Source: Mycolicibacterium sp. 018/SC-01/001
GTDB taxonomy: Bacteria > Actinomycetota > Actinomycetes > Mycobacteriales > Mycobacteriaceae
Reading direction: 5' to 3'
NCBI RefSeq assembly: GCF_007096635.1
Contig: NZ_VKAA01000021.1
Coordinates: 50,575-114,574 of the forward strand
DNA length: 64,000 nucleotides
Every line of letters begins with the position of its first letter. The stretch's first letter is position 1. Below the pieces are notes generated by a model, which was not told the DNA's origin, searched no databases, and saw nothing but the letters and a program-made list of their open reading frames with translations. Made by a program: the position numbers and the translations under genes. This document shows, piece by piece, positions 24,060-31,880 of the stretch.

Positions 24060-24727
24060 CTGTCCCTCAGGCGCGCAGCCACGGGAAAACCCCGCCTTCG
24101 GAAGCGAACTCGGTCGCTGCAGAGAAGCGAGCCGCTAACGCGTCGCGTTCACGCGCGTCCGCACGGCGCCGGGAGACCATTCTTGATGCAGCTTTGGTCG
24201 TGGCCGCGGCGGGTGGTTACGAGGCGGTTCAGATGCGGACAGTTGCCGAGCGGGTCGGCATCGCCGTCGGCACGCTTTACCGCTATTTCCCGGCGAAAAC
24301 CCACTTGCTGGTGGCAGCGCTGACGCGCGAGTTCCGTCGACTCGACTCGGCCGGGGACTGGGCGAGTGGTGAGGGCACACCGCTGGAACGGCTCGAACGG
24401 CTCACCGCACATCTGCATGACCGCTGGCAGCGCGACCCATGGCTGACGACGGCCATGACACGGGCCTTCGCAGTCGCAGATACCCGCGCCGCCGCGGAAC
24501 TCGACCGCGCGGCCGATGAGATCCAGATCCTGCTGGCCCGCACGCTCAGGGGCGGCGAGCCCACTCCTACCGATCTGCACGTGGCTGGGATCATCTCCGA
24601 CATCTGGCTGGCCAACCTCGTGGCCTTCAGCGGCCACCGCGCGACAGCCGCCGACACCCGCGACCGCATTGACCGAGCCACCAGGCGCGTCGTGACCAGC
24701 GCTGCTAGGCCAGCCGTCTACCGGTAA
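24056..24727 (+). CDS. TetR-family regulator, KstR-like N-terminus
   Basis: 223 residues; the ATG overlaps the thioesterase stop (ATGA). The HTH region (ILDAALVVAAAGGYEAVQM, then VAERVGIAVGTLYRYFPAK) is close to that of KstR, the cholesterol-catabolism repressor of mycobacteria. The ligand domain is shorter and different, so it should not be called KstR. A perfect CGATAC-TGCTG-GTATCG box begins one base after its stop codon. This regulator is the best-placed candidate for the three boxes of that type. Confidence 0.88.
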   Translation: MTVPQARSHGKTPPSEANSVAAEKRAANASRSRASARRRETILDAALVVAAAGGYEAVQMRTVAERVGIAVGTLYRYFPAKTHLLVAALTREFRRLDSAGDWASGEGTPLERLERLTAHLHDRWQRDPWLTTAMTRAFAVADTRAAAELDRAADEIQILLARTLRGGEPTPTDLHVAGIISDIWLANLVAFSGHRATAADTRDRIDRATRRVVTSAARPAVYR

Positions 24728-24744
24728 CGATACTGCTGGTATCG
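24728..24744 (+). promoter_or_regulatory. CGATAC-N5-GTATCG operator
   Basis: CGATAC-TGCTG-GTATCG, a perfect inverted repeat with 6-bp arms; a further GCGATAC follows at 24747. It lies 62 bp upstream of the DUF6188 gene and matches the core of the 25-bp palindrome at 31833-31857. Confidence 0.7.
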
Positions 24745-24805
24745 CAGCGATACTTTGCGTACTCTTTGGGGATACGGCTCAACGATGCGTCGAAAAGAGA
24801 CTGCC

Positions 24806-25270
24806 ATGTACACCCAATGGATCGAAAACCCTGTCGTACAACGCCTCTCGCTGCACGGCGGCCTGGTTCTGGATTTCGATGATTACAACGAAATCGTCAT
24901 CTCCTGCCCCCTACTATTGACGCTTCCTGCCGTCGGCACCTACCCCATCGAGGCGGTGCGTATTGACCCCCTCAGGATCGCGACCCACGAACGCCCGCTG
25001 CTGAACCTCGCCGGCGCACTGTGCACCCAGGCCTGGTCCAGCGACGATGGAGGGCTACACCTGAGCTTCTCGCGCGGACATCGCATCGATGTCGATCCCG
25101 ACGCTGAACAGACAGCGTGGGAGCTCTATGGCATGCGCCACGGCTACATGGCCTGTCTACCTCAAGGACGGGTACGCGTGGTCCGCCATGACCTCCCCGA
25201 CACCGACGACGCCAACATCGTCAACAGCGTCAGGCAATCATCGGCGGGGTCGGCGCGGCAGACCCACTAA
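24806..25270 (+). CDS. DUF6188-type protein
   Basis: 154 residues from the ATG at 24806 (an upstream in-frame start at 24755 would overlap the operator region). It opens MYTQWIENPVVQRLSLHGGL and includes LDFDDYNEIVISCPL and AWELYGMRHGYMACLPQG, which I recall from DUF6188 proteins of actinobacteria. It is a soluble, beta-rich protein with no known role. It is expressed from the region with the CGATAC box and converges on the LLM oxidoreductase gene. Confidence 0.8.
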   Translation: MYTQWIENPVVQRLSLHGGLVLDFDDYNEIVISCPLLLTLPAVGTYPIEAVRIDPLRIATHERPLLNLAGALCTQAWSSDDGGLHLSFSRGHRIDVDPDAEQTAWELYGMRHGYMACLPQGRVRVVRHDLPDTDDANIVNSVRQSSAGSARQTH

Positions 25271-25318
25271 TCCGGCCGCGGACACTGCGACGGGTCGACT
25301 TGGGCGGCAATACGTGGA

Positions 25319-26368
25319 TCAGGTTGAACGTGGACAGGACCGCCCTGGCGACATCGAGGCGGGCGAGCATTCCCGGATGATGCTGTCGAGGTTTTGTTGC
25401 ACGCGTTCGGCAGTGATGCCGACCGATGGTGAATACAGCATGATGTGGTCGAGGACGCCGTTGTACCGTCTCAATTGTTCACGGACCTCGTGCGCCGTCC
25501 CGGCGACACCCATGGCGTCGATCATCTCCTCGGACACAGCGGCGAACATCGCCGGGAAATCGCGCTGGGCGAATGCTTGCCGGATGGCTCGGCCTTCGCT
25601 GGCGAAGCCGTTCACATCGAGTACCGTCTCGTAGGATTTGACCGAGGAGTAGAACGCAATCTGCTGCGCCAGTTCGCGCCTGGCGACCTCGGCGTCGTCG
25701 TGGATGGCGCACATCACCATGGAAATGATTTCCACGTCATTGGGGTCGCGGCCGGTGTGCGCGGCGCCCCTGGCGATAGCGGGCCGGACGACCTCTTCGA
25801 CGTAGGTGGTTGTGAACAGCGGATGTCCGGCTAGGCCGTCGGCCACCCGCCCGGCCGCCTCGCACATCCGGGGCCGGACACCGGCAGTGACGATCGGGAT
25901 CGGCCTGCTGGAGGGTCCCACGTCGCCGGTCGGGGTGAGATTCATTCTGTAGAAACGGCCCTCGTGATGGATCGGGCCTTCATGCAGGTTCCATATCCGG
26001 CGCAGCAGCATCACGAGTTCTTCCATCCGCAGGGCGGGTGCGGAGGTGTCGGGCACGCCGTGCCAGTCGCCCATCATCCGTTTGGTGCCGTTGCCGATGC
26101 CGAGTACCAGTCGTCCGTTGGAGAGTTCGTCGAGGTCGCGCGCCTCGGTGGCCAGCACCAGGGGGCTTCGGCCGACGCCGTAGAGAATGGAGGAACCGAT
26201 CCGACAGTTCTGGGTGCTGTTGGCCATCGCGGCCATGGAGATCGATCCGGACCGAGAATAGAACTCCGAGGCCCATACGGCGTCGAACCCGGCCGCATCA
26301 GCGGCCTGGGCGGTCTGGGCCAGTGACTTCAGATCCGCGCCGAGAACCGACAGGCCGTAGGTGCTCAT
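25319..26368 (-). CDS. LLM-class (luciferase-like, F420-type) oxidoreductase
   Basis: 349 residues, a TIM-barrel luciferase-like protein (YGLSVLGADLKSLAQTAQAA, GFDAVWASEFYSRSGS, LDELSNGRLVLGIGNGTKRM). In mycobacteria most such proteins use F420, and the size and GNG-type loop fit; flavin use cannot be excluded. The ATG overlaps the stop of the upstream TetR gene by 4 bp, so it is the second gene of a TetR-LLM operon divergent from a P450 gene. The substrate is unknown. Confidence 0.9.
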   Translation of the reverse strand: MSTYGLSVLGADLKSLAQTAQAADAAGFDAVWASEFYSRSGSISMAAMANSTQNCRIGSSILYGVGRSPLVLATEARDLDELSNGRLVLGIGNGTKRMMGDWHGVPDTSAPALRMEELVMLLRRIWNLHEGPIHHEGRFYRMNLTPTGDVGPSSRPIPIVTAGVRPRMCEAAGRVADGLAGHPLFTTTYVEEVVRPAIARGAAHTGRDPNDVEIISMVMCAIHDDAEVARRELAQQIAFYSSVKSYETVLDVNGFASEGRAIRQAFAQRDFPAMFAAVSEEMIDAMGVAGTAHEVREQLRRYNGVLDHIMLYSPSVGITAERVQQNLDSIIRECSPASMSPGRSCPRST

Positions 26369-26961
26369 GACTGGTCTCCTGTGCGCGGGCGCAGCCCGTC
26401 GAACATGACGGCGCTGAGGGTGCTGGCGACCACCGTCTCGTCGAGGTGGTTATCGGTGACCAGGTACATGAGTGCATTGATGGTGACCGCGCCGAACAGC
26501 GCAATCGACGTCGATCGCGCATCGGGCTGAGCGACGAGGGATCCGTCGCGGGCCCCTTCGATGAGCAGGGTTTCGACGGGTTGTTGGTAGGCGGTATTGA
26601 TCATCTCGGCGATAGCCGGCATGCGGGCCGCTCGTCCCAATTCGCCGATGAGTGCACGGCATACCGCTGGCCGCTGCGCCATTGCCCGCAGTTGTGCGCG
26701 GATCACGAGTTCGAGGCGTTCGGCACCGGTGCCGCCGGTGTGCACGATCGCGGTCACAGCATCGAAGATGTCCTTGAGGAGGTCTTCGAGCAGGAAAGCA
26801 AGGATGTCCTCTTTACCGGCGAAGTAGTAGTACAGCGTCGCTTTCGGCACACCGGTCACCGCGGCGACGTCTTCGATCTTGGAGTCGTTGAGCCCCTTCT
26901 CGGCGAACAAGTCCGCCGCGGCGGGAAGCCGGTCAGAGATCTGACGTGGAATCTTGCGCAT
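26365..26961 (-). CDS. TetR-family regulator of the P450/LLM divergon
   Basis: 198 residues. HTH: LPAAADLFAEKGLNDSKIEDV, then VTGVPKATLYYYFAGKED. The C-terminal part resembles TetR_C_33-type ligand domains. A perfect inverted repeat at 26983-27007 lies between its start and the P450 start and is its likely operator. It overlaps the LLM gene by 4 bp. Confidence 0.9.
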   Translation of the reverse strand: MRKIPRQISDRLPAAADLFAEKGLNDSKIEDVAAVTGVPKATLYYYFAGKEDILAFLLEDLLKDIFDAVTAIVHTGGTGAERLELVIRAQLRAMAQRPAVCRALIGELGRAARMPAIAEMINTAYQQPVETLLIEGARDGSLVAQPDARSTSIALFGAVTINALMYLVTDNHLDETVVASTLSAVMFDGLRPRTGDQS

Positions 26962-26982
26962 TGCCCCCCTGTCCCGTTCGGC

Positions 26983-27007
26983 CGGTTTAGACTGCGAGTC
27001 TAAACCG
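26983..27007. promoter_or_regulatory. Operator between divergent TetR and P450 genes
   Basis: A perfect inverted repeat with 10-bp arms (CGGTTTAGAC and its complement) and spacer TGCGA. It is centred 34 bp from the TetR start and 40 bp from the P450 start. The layout is that of a TetR autoregulatory operator controlling both directions. Confidence 0.82.
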
Positions 27008-27034
27008 TCGTTACTTTGGTGGTCGGAGGTCTTG

Positions 27035-28231
27035 GTGGTCTCGGTGCAAATTCGTTACGACCCGTTCGACGCCTCGATTCTCAACGACCCCTATCCGACG
27101 TATCGGTCGTTGCGTGACACGGCTCCGGTGTACCGCGCCGAGGAATCCCATACCTGGGTGTTGAGCCGGCACGCCGACGTCCAGGCCGCAGCACTGGATC
27201 ACGGCACGTACTCCTCGGTGGACGGCATCTTCCCCACCCCACCGGGATCGGACTTCATCGGCTCGTTCCTGCCGATGATGATCGTGATGGACCCTCCGCG
27301 CCACGACCAGTTGCGTGCCCTGGTGAGCCGGGCGTTCACTCCCCGGCGGGTGGCCGGGCTGCAGGGCGCCATCACACAGATGGCCGCGGAGTTGTTCGAG
27401 CGCCTCGACGAGGGCTCTGGTTCGGCGGACTTCGTGACCGACTTCGCCGCGATCCTGCCCGCCGCGGTGATCGCCGATCTACTGGGCATTCCCGCCACCG
27501 ATCGTGATCAGTTCCGATTGTGGTCGAGCCAACTGGTCCAGGTCGACGTCAACCACGGACAAACCACCGACGCACTGACCGCCGCCACCTCGATCTACGC
27601 CTACTTCACCGACTTCCTCGCCGACCGCCGCCAAACCCCCCGCGAGGACATGATGTCGGCGTTGGCGAACGCCACAGTCGACGGGATCAGACTGACCGAC
27701 GAGGAAGTCCTCGGCTTCTGCGCGCTGCTGCTCGTCGCGGGCTACGAGACCACCACCAATCTGCTGGGGAACTCCGCGGTCGTGCTGGCCCAGCATCGGC
27801 AGACCCGCCGACGCCTGGCCGCCGATCGAACACTATTGGGGCCGGCAGTTGAGGAGTTGCTGCGCTACGACTCACCGGCACAGGGACTTTCACGAACCCT
27901 GACCCGCGACGTCACACTGCACGACACGACCATGCGTCAAGGTGAGAAGGTGCTGCTGCTGTTCGGGTCGGCCAACCGCGACGAGCGCGCCTTCCCCGAT
28001 CCTGACGTGTTCGACATCGAGCGCACCAGTGAGCACCAGGTCGCCTTCGGTCGCGGCATCCACTTCTGTCTGGGCGCGGCACTGGCGCGGATGGAGGCCC
28101 GCATCGCTCTGGATGCTCTGTTGGACAAGGTGCCCGACTGGGAGGTCGATCTTGAATCGGCGCGGCGGCTGCGGTCCGGACCGATCCGCGGCTACACATC
28201 GCTGCCCATCACTTGGACCACACCGGTCTAG
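27035..28231 (+). CDS. Cytochrome P450
   Basis: 398 residues from the GTG at 27035, which has GGAGG five bases upstream. All P450 landmarks are present: the I-helix motif LVAGYETTTN, the ExxR of EELLRYDSP and the heme loop FGRGIHFCLGAALARME with the Cys ligand. It is a soluble, bacterial class I P450 that needs ferredoxin and reductase; none is encoded next to it. It is controlled from the palindrome shared with the divergent TetR-LLM operon. The substrate is unknown; the acyl-thioesterase neighbours suggest lipid-like compounds. I do not assign a CYP number. Confidence 0.93.
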   Translation: MVSVQIRYDPFDASILNDPYPTYRSLRDTAPVYRAEESHTWVLSRHADVQAAALDHGTYSSVDGIFPTPPGSDFIGSFLPMMIVMDPPRHDQLRALVSRAFTPRRVAGLQGAITQMAAELFERLDEGSGSADFVTDFAAILPAAVIADLLGIPATDRDQFRLWSSQLVQVDVNHGQTTDALTAATSIYAYFTDFLADRRQTPREDMMSALANATVDGIRLTDEEVLGFCALLLVAGYETTTNLLGNSAVVLAQHRQTRRRLAADRTLLGPAVEELLRYDSPAQGLSRTLTRDVTLHDTTMRQGEKVLLLFGSANRDERAFPDPDVFDIERTSEHQVAFGRGIHFCLGAALARMEARIALDALLDKVPDWEVDLESARRLRSGPIRGYTSLPITWTTPV

Positions 28232-28254
28232 CCCGTGCCCCTCCTCGACGACGC

Positions 28255-28386
28255 GTCGTGTGCATCACCGCGCGGCCAGGTTCTTCATCGCCGTCGATAT
28301 CGAGCACTCCGCCGCGCACGGCGACCTCGGCGCATTCGGCGACATGCTCAAACGATTCGCGGGCTCGAACGGTGATCGACCCATGA
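28255..28386 (+). pseudogene. C-terminal remnant of a hotdog thioesterase
   Basis: In one frame this stretch reads ARFFIAVDIEHSAAHGDLGA then FGDMLKRFAGSNGDRP. It lines up with the tail of the thioesterase at 23547 (VFIVVSPEHFAAHGDVSA, FGDLLEQFSRRGGLDP). The preceding catalytic part is absent, and the frame runs into the P450 stop region. It appears to be the end of a lost second copy, indicating duplication and deletion within this block. Confidence 0.7.
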
Positions 28387-28405
28387 CCGGACAGGAGAAA
28401 GGGGC

Positions 28406-28858
28406 ATGGTGGTGGCAGTGACATTCGCGCACTTCGATGAGCAGATCGCCGACCAGCTGCTCAGATCGCCGAACACAGCAGGTGGACTGTCGAGGTTTCT
28501 GAGCTTTCGGCACACCGAACTCGCCGCCGGTCGGCTGGTGGCAGAGATGGAAACCCGTGCCGAACTGCTCACACCCTTCGGCACCCTGCACGGCGGATGT
28601 CTATCGGCGATGGTCGACCACTGTCTCGGAGTCGTGTTCTACCCCGTCATTCCGGCCGGATCATGGGTCGCCACCACCGAATTCAAGCTAAACCTGCTGC
28701 GACCCGTGTCCACCGGTGTGTGTGTCGCCGTCACCGACATCGTGTCGCTGGGCAAGCGCAGTGGAGTGGCGCGCATCGACATTAGCAACGGCGACAAAGC
28801 CGTCTGCGTAGCCCAGGGCACGGTCACGATCGTGAACGCCGCGGGCAACGCACTATGA
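28406..28858 (+). CDS. PaaI-type hotdog thioesterase
   Basis: 150 residues from the ATG at 28406 with GGAGAAAGG upstream. The signature FGTLHGGCLSAMVDHCLGVV carries the HGG motif and acidic helix residue, and WVATTEFKLNLLRPV follows as in PaaI enzymes. It lacks the CMGCG N-terminal motif of the copy at 23547, so it belongs to a different subgroup. It probably hydrolyses an acyl-CoA made in this cluster. It is followed after about 58 bp by an alpha/beta hydrolase gene. Confidence 0.9.
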   Translation: MVVAVTFAHFDEQIADQLLRSPNTAGGLSRFLSFRHTELAAGRLVAEMETRAELLTPFGTLHGGCLSAMVDHCLGVVFYPVIPAGSWVATTEFKLNLLRPVSTGVCVAVTDIVSLGKRSGVARIDISNGDKAVCVAQGTVTIVNAAGNAL

Positions 28859-28916
28859 AGGCGCTTGCTGCCGGGCCCACGCTTCGGGCGGACGACGATC
28901 TCGCCAGGAAGGTGTC

Positions 28917-29807
28917 ATGACCTCCGCCGTGCAGCATCGGGTCCGAACCCAGGACGGGATCGCCCTGGCTGCGGACTGCTACGGCCACGATGACGCCCGT
29001 CCCGTCGTGCTGCTCCTGCACGGCGGCGGCCAGAACCGGCACGCGTGGAGCACTTCAGCGCGTCGCCTCCACGCATGCGGATACACAGTCGTCGCCTACG
29101 ACACCCGCGGTCACGGCGACAGCGACTGGGACCCAGCCGGCAGGTACGACATCGAGCGACTCGCGACCGATCTTCTCGCCGTGCGCGAGCACTTCAGCGC
29201 CTATACCGCCCCTGCGGTCGTAGGTGCATCCCTTGGGGGCATGACCGTGCTCGGCACGCATCTGTTGACATCCGGGGCGTCGTGGGCGGCGGTCGTCCTG
29301 GTCGACGTCACCCCGCGACTTGAATTCCAGGGCGCCCGTCGCGTGGTGACGTTCATGGCCGCACATCCCGATGGCTTTAGCACCCTCTCTGACGCCGCAG
29401 AGGTGATCGCCGCGTACAACCCCCATCGCTCGCGCCCGGCCAACGTCGACGGCCTGCGCAAGGTGCTACGGCAGCGTCACGACGGCCGCTGGATCTGGCG
29501 GTGGGACCCGGCATTCATTCACTCCAACTTCGACTTTCTCCGCGACGAATCGACCACGGGAACGGAGCAATTCGACGCAATCAGCCACCTGCTGATCGAC
29601 GGAGCCCGACGGGTCAATGCCCCAACACTTCTCGTAAGGGGCCTCTTGTCCGACGTGGTCTCCCAAGCCACCGTCGACGAGTTCAAGCAACTGGTTCCCC
29701 ACGCCGAGACCGTCGACGTATCCGGCACCGGACACATGATCGCCGGCGACGACAACGACGCCTTCGGCTGCGCCGTCACCGAGTTCCTCGGCCGGAACCT
29801 CCTGTAG
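28917..29807 (+). CDS. Alpha/beta hydrolase
   Basis: 296 residues with AGGAAGG upstream of the ATG. The oxyanion motif is LLHGGGQNRHAW, the second strand carries AYDTRGHGDSDW, the nucleophile elbow is VGASLGGM, the probable acid lies in LLVRGLLSDVVS, and the catalytic His is in GTGHMIAGDD. The triad is complete. Related mycobacterial proteins are annotated as epoxide- or peroxidase-type hydrolases; the substrate cannot be read from sequence. Likely co-transcribed with the preceding thioesterase. Confidence 0.9.
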   Translation: MTSAVQHRVRTQDGIALAADCYGHDDARPVVLLLHGGGQNRHAWSTSARRLHACGYTVVAYDTRGHGDSDWDPAGRYDIERLATDLLAVREHFSAYTAPAVVGASLGGMTVLGTHLLTSGASWAAVVLVDVTPRLEFQGARRVVTFMAAHPDGFSTLSDAAEVIAAYNPHRSRPANVDGLRKVLRQRHDGRWIWRWDPAFIHSNFDFLRDESTTGTEQFDAISHLLIDGARRVNAPTLLVRGLLSDVVSQATVDEFKQLVPHAETVDVSGTGHMIAGDDNDAFGCAVTEFLGRNLL

Positions 29808-29940
29808 GTCGCGACGTTGGTCGAGCACCATCGATCGGCCAGTAGTCAGAACCGATCTTGACTTCACAGCGCGCGAAGCGGAGCCCATGAAGTGTTCTTC
29901 GGTTAAGGCCGACTTTGAACTGTGCCGGGCTCTGGTCGAG

Positions 29941-30810
29941 CTAGACGCCACTACGCACTTGCTGGCCACCATCGGCGTCGAAGAGTTCCTTGGTCCAGCG
30001 TTCGAGGATTTCTGCGCTGTCCCAGTCGTCGGGATGAAATCCGGCGCGGGTGTAGGAGCGAAAGCGCGCAATTGCTGCTGGGCTGAATAGCGGGTTATGA
30101 CGGAAGGCTCGAAGGCTGCGCAGCAAGCGCACCGGGTTGTAGGCGGAACGGTCACCAGCCAGAGAGCGGGTGGTCTGGATGACCAACTCGCTGAACAAGA
30201 GGAGGCTGGCGATCCGCATCCCCCAGACCCTGGTGCGTTCGCTTCCACCGACCGTCTCGTAGACATCGAAAGCAACGGCCTTATGCTCGCATTCTTCCAG
30301 TGCGTGCCAGAGCAGAATAGGCCGCACTTCGGTGTCGCCGATCAGTTCTTGAGCTTCGTCGCTGGTGAGAATGATCTCGGCGAATGTCGCCGTGTAGTGC
30401 TCGAGGGCGGCCGTCACAGCCAGGCGCATCTTGGGAGAAAAACGCTTCTCAAGTCGGCCAACCAGCTTCTTGACATGCCGATCGATCCCCTCGGTGGGAT
30501 AGCCCATTGCTTGAAGCCGATCGTTGAGCAGCCGATGCTGGTGTCGGTGGGTGGCCTCTTGTGCGATAAACCCCTTGACCGCCTCCTTGAGGTCAGCGTC
30601 GCTGATGTGGTCCCGGTACTCGCGGACTGACCGGATAAAGAAGTCTTCGCCTTCGGGGAACGTGGCCGACAAGGTGGACACAAAGTGGCTCATCACCAAG
30701 TCGCCATCAACGAAGTGCTGCCGACTGGTCCCAGCAGGCATATCGAATCGAACACGGCGGGGCTTCGGGACGACCCGTGCGGTGGGCCGTGTGGACGAAT
30801 CGTCGCTCAT
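29941..30810 (-). CDS. PF10118-type metal-dependent hydrolase
   Basis: 289 residues. Helical, ferritin-like metal site: EGEDFFIRSVREY, FIAQEATHRHQHRLLND, LEHYTATFAE and HALEECEHKAVAFDVY provide Glu and His ligands in the spacing of the PF10118 family. These are di-iron-type proteins predicted to be hydrolases or oxygenases. The gene is divergent from the TetR gene at 30915, with an inverted repeat between them, and is probably its target. It converges on the alpha/beta hydrolase gene. Confidence 0.9.
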   Translation of the reverse strand: MSDDSSTRPTARVVPKPRRVRFDMPAGTSRQHFVDGDLVMSHFVSTLSATFPEGEDFFIRSVREYRDHISDADLKEAVKGFIAQEATHRHQHRLLNDRLQAMGYPTEGIDRHVKKLVGRLEKRFSPKMRLAVTAALEHYTATFAEIILTSDEAQELIGDTEVRPILLWHALEECEHKAVAFDVYETVGGSERTRVWGMRIASLLLFSELVIQTTRSLAGDRSAYNPVRLLRSLRAFRHNPLFSPAAIARFRSYTRAGFHPDDWDSAEILERWTKELFDADGGQQVRSGV

Positions 30811-30844
30811 GTTGTTCTCCCATTCGCCAAGGACGCGCTGTCAA

Positions 30845-30866
30845 TCTGACTCTAAGCCTTGTCAGA
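30845..30866. promoter_or_regulatory. Possible TetR operator between metal-hydrolase and TetR genes
   Basis: TCTGAC and GTCAGA form a 6-bp inverted repeat with a 10-bp spacer. It lies in the short divergent region, about 35 bp from the hydrolase start and 50 bp from the TetR start. Confidence 0.5.
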
Positions 30867-30914
30867 ATTAGATGGCAAGCTATCCACGTGGTTTCGGCGC
30901 GGGTGTATAGCGGA

Positions 30915-31550
30915 ATGTCCGCCGAGGAGCGTCACCGGAACCGGCGCACCCGTCTCATCGAGGCCGCAACGGAGTTGATCGGCACGCGCGGCGTTGCCGC
31001 CGCCACTGTGACTGCCGTCTGCGCTGAATCGGGTGTCACGTCACGGTACTTCTACCAGCACTTCTCCGACCGAGACGCACTCCTGCGGGCTGTCTACCAG
31101 CAGCTCTATGCCACCTTCCAGGAGGTGATAGTCGACGCGATCCCCGATGCCGGCGAGCCACCGGAGGTATTGGCGTACGCGCCAATCCGCAGGCTGGTCG
31201 GCATGATCGACAACGACCCGCGGCTGGGTCGGATCCTGTTCGTGGAATCTGCAACCGAGCCGCTGCTCCGAGAGCTACGCAGCGAACTAATGGCAGGTTT
31301 CACCGACCTTGTCTTGCGCGAAGCCAGACTTCACCTCGACATCGCCGACTCTGCCGTGGGGGTTGCCCATTTGGCTTCGACCTTGGGCGTGGGAGGGCTA
31401 TTCGAAGTCTTGCGCCGCCGACTCGACGGAGAACTGGAATTCACCACAGATGAACTCGTTCAGCACTGCGCAGGTTTCCTGGGCAGCCTAGGCAATTACG
31501 TGCTGCTGCAGAACACGGGCCAGTCGGCCACAACCGAAGCGCAAACCTAG
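30915..31550 (+). CDS. TetR-family regulator
   Basis: 211 residues from the ATG at 30915; GTG codons at 30888 and 30903 are alternatives. HTH: LIEAATELIGTRGVAAATVTAV, then ESGVTSRYFYQHFSDRDALL. The ligand domain ends in a helix-rich dimer region. It is divergent from the PF10118 hydrolase gene and lies about 330 bp upstream of the MMPL gene, which has its own, different palindrome. Confidence 0.88.
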   Translation: MSAEERHRNRRTRLIEAATELIGTRGVAAATVTAVCAESGVTSRYFYQHFSDRDALLRAVYQQLYATFQEVIVDAIPDAGEPPEVLAYAPIRRLVGMIDNDPRLGRILFVESATEPLLRELRSELMAGFTDLVLREARLHLDIADSAVGVAHLASTLGVGGLFEVLRRRLDGELEFTTDELVQHCAGFLGSLGNYVLLQNTGQSATTEAQT

Positions 31551-31880
31551 AGCTAGCGGCCCCGCTACGCGATGTGGCCGTGCGTGCGCCCGACGACCAA
31601 CGTCCGAGAACAGCAACAGCAAGACCCTGAACGGCATCCAAGGCCAGTGTCGTCGACTTACAGCGTCAGCCCTGGCTTCCAGAAACCCACTGAGTGTTCG
31701 ATCATTCCTCTGCCCACTGCGACCGTCGGCCCGGTCCCGACTCGATAGCGGTCGCCGGCCCCTTCGCCAGCCGCGCGCTTTGCGCGGCCTGGCGACGACG
31801 GCCCCGCCACCACTTGCACTACATGCGGTAGCGTAGCGATACCGATAGTATCGCTACGATTCGCTACTAGTGGAGGCCCA
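31551..31880. promoter_or_regulatory. MMPL promoter region with CGATAC-type palindrome (31833-31857)
   Basis: About 330 bases with no credible gene. Near its right end is a perfect inverted repeat with 10-bp arms (GTAGCGATAC and its complement) and a CGATA spacer, 24-48 bp upstream of the MMPL start. Its core is the CGATAC-N5-GTATCG element also seen at 24728. Extra GTAGCG/CGCTAC repeats flank it (31828 and 31862), so two dimers may bind. Confidence 0.75.

Noticed and set aside
24056..24727. KstR itself
   Set aside because: Only the DNA-binding half is KstR-like; the ligand domain and the gene neighbourhood differ from the cholesterol regulon.
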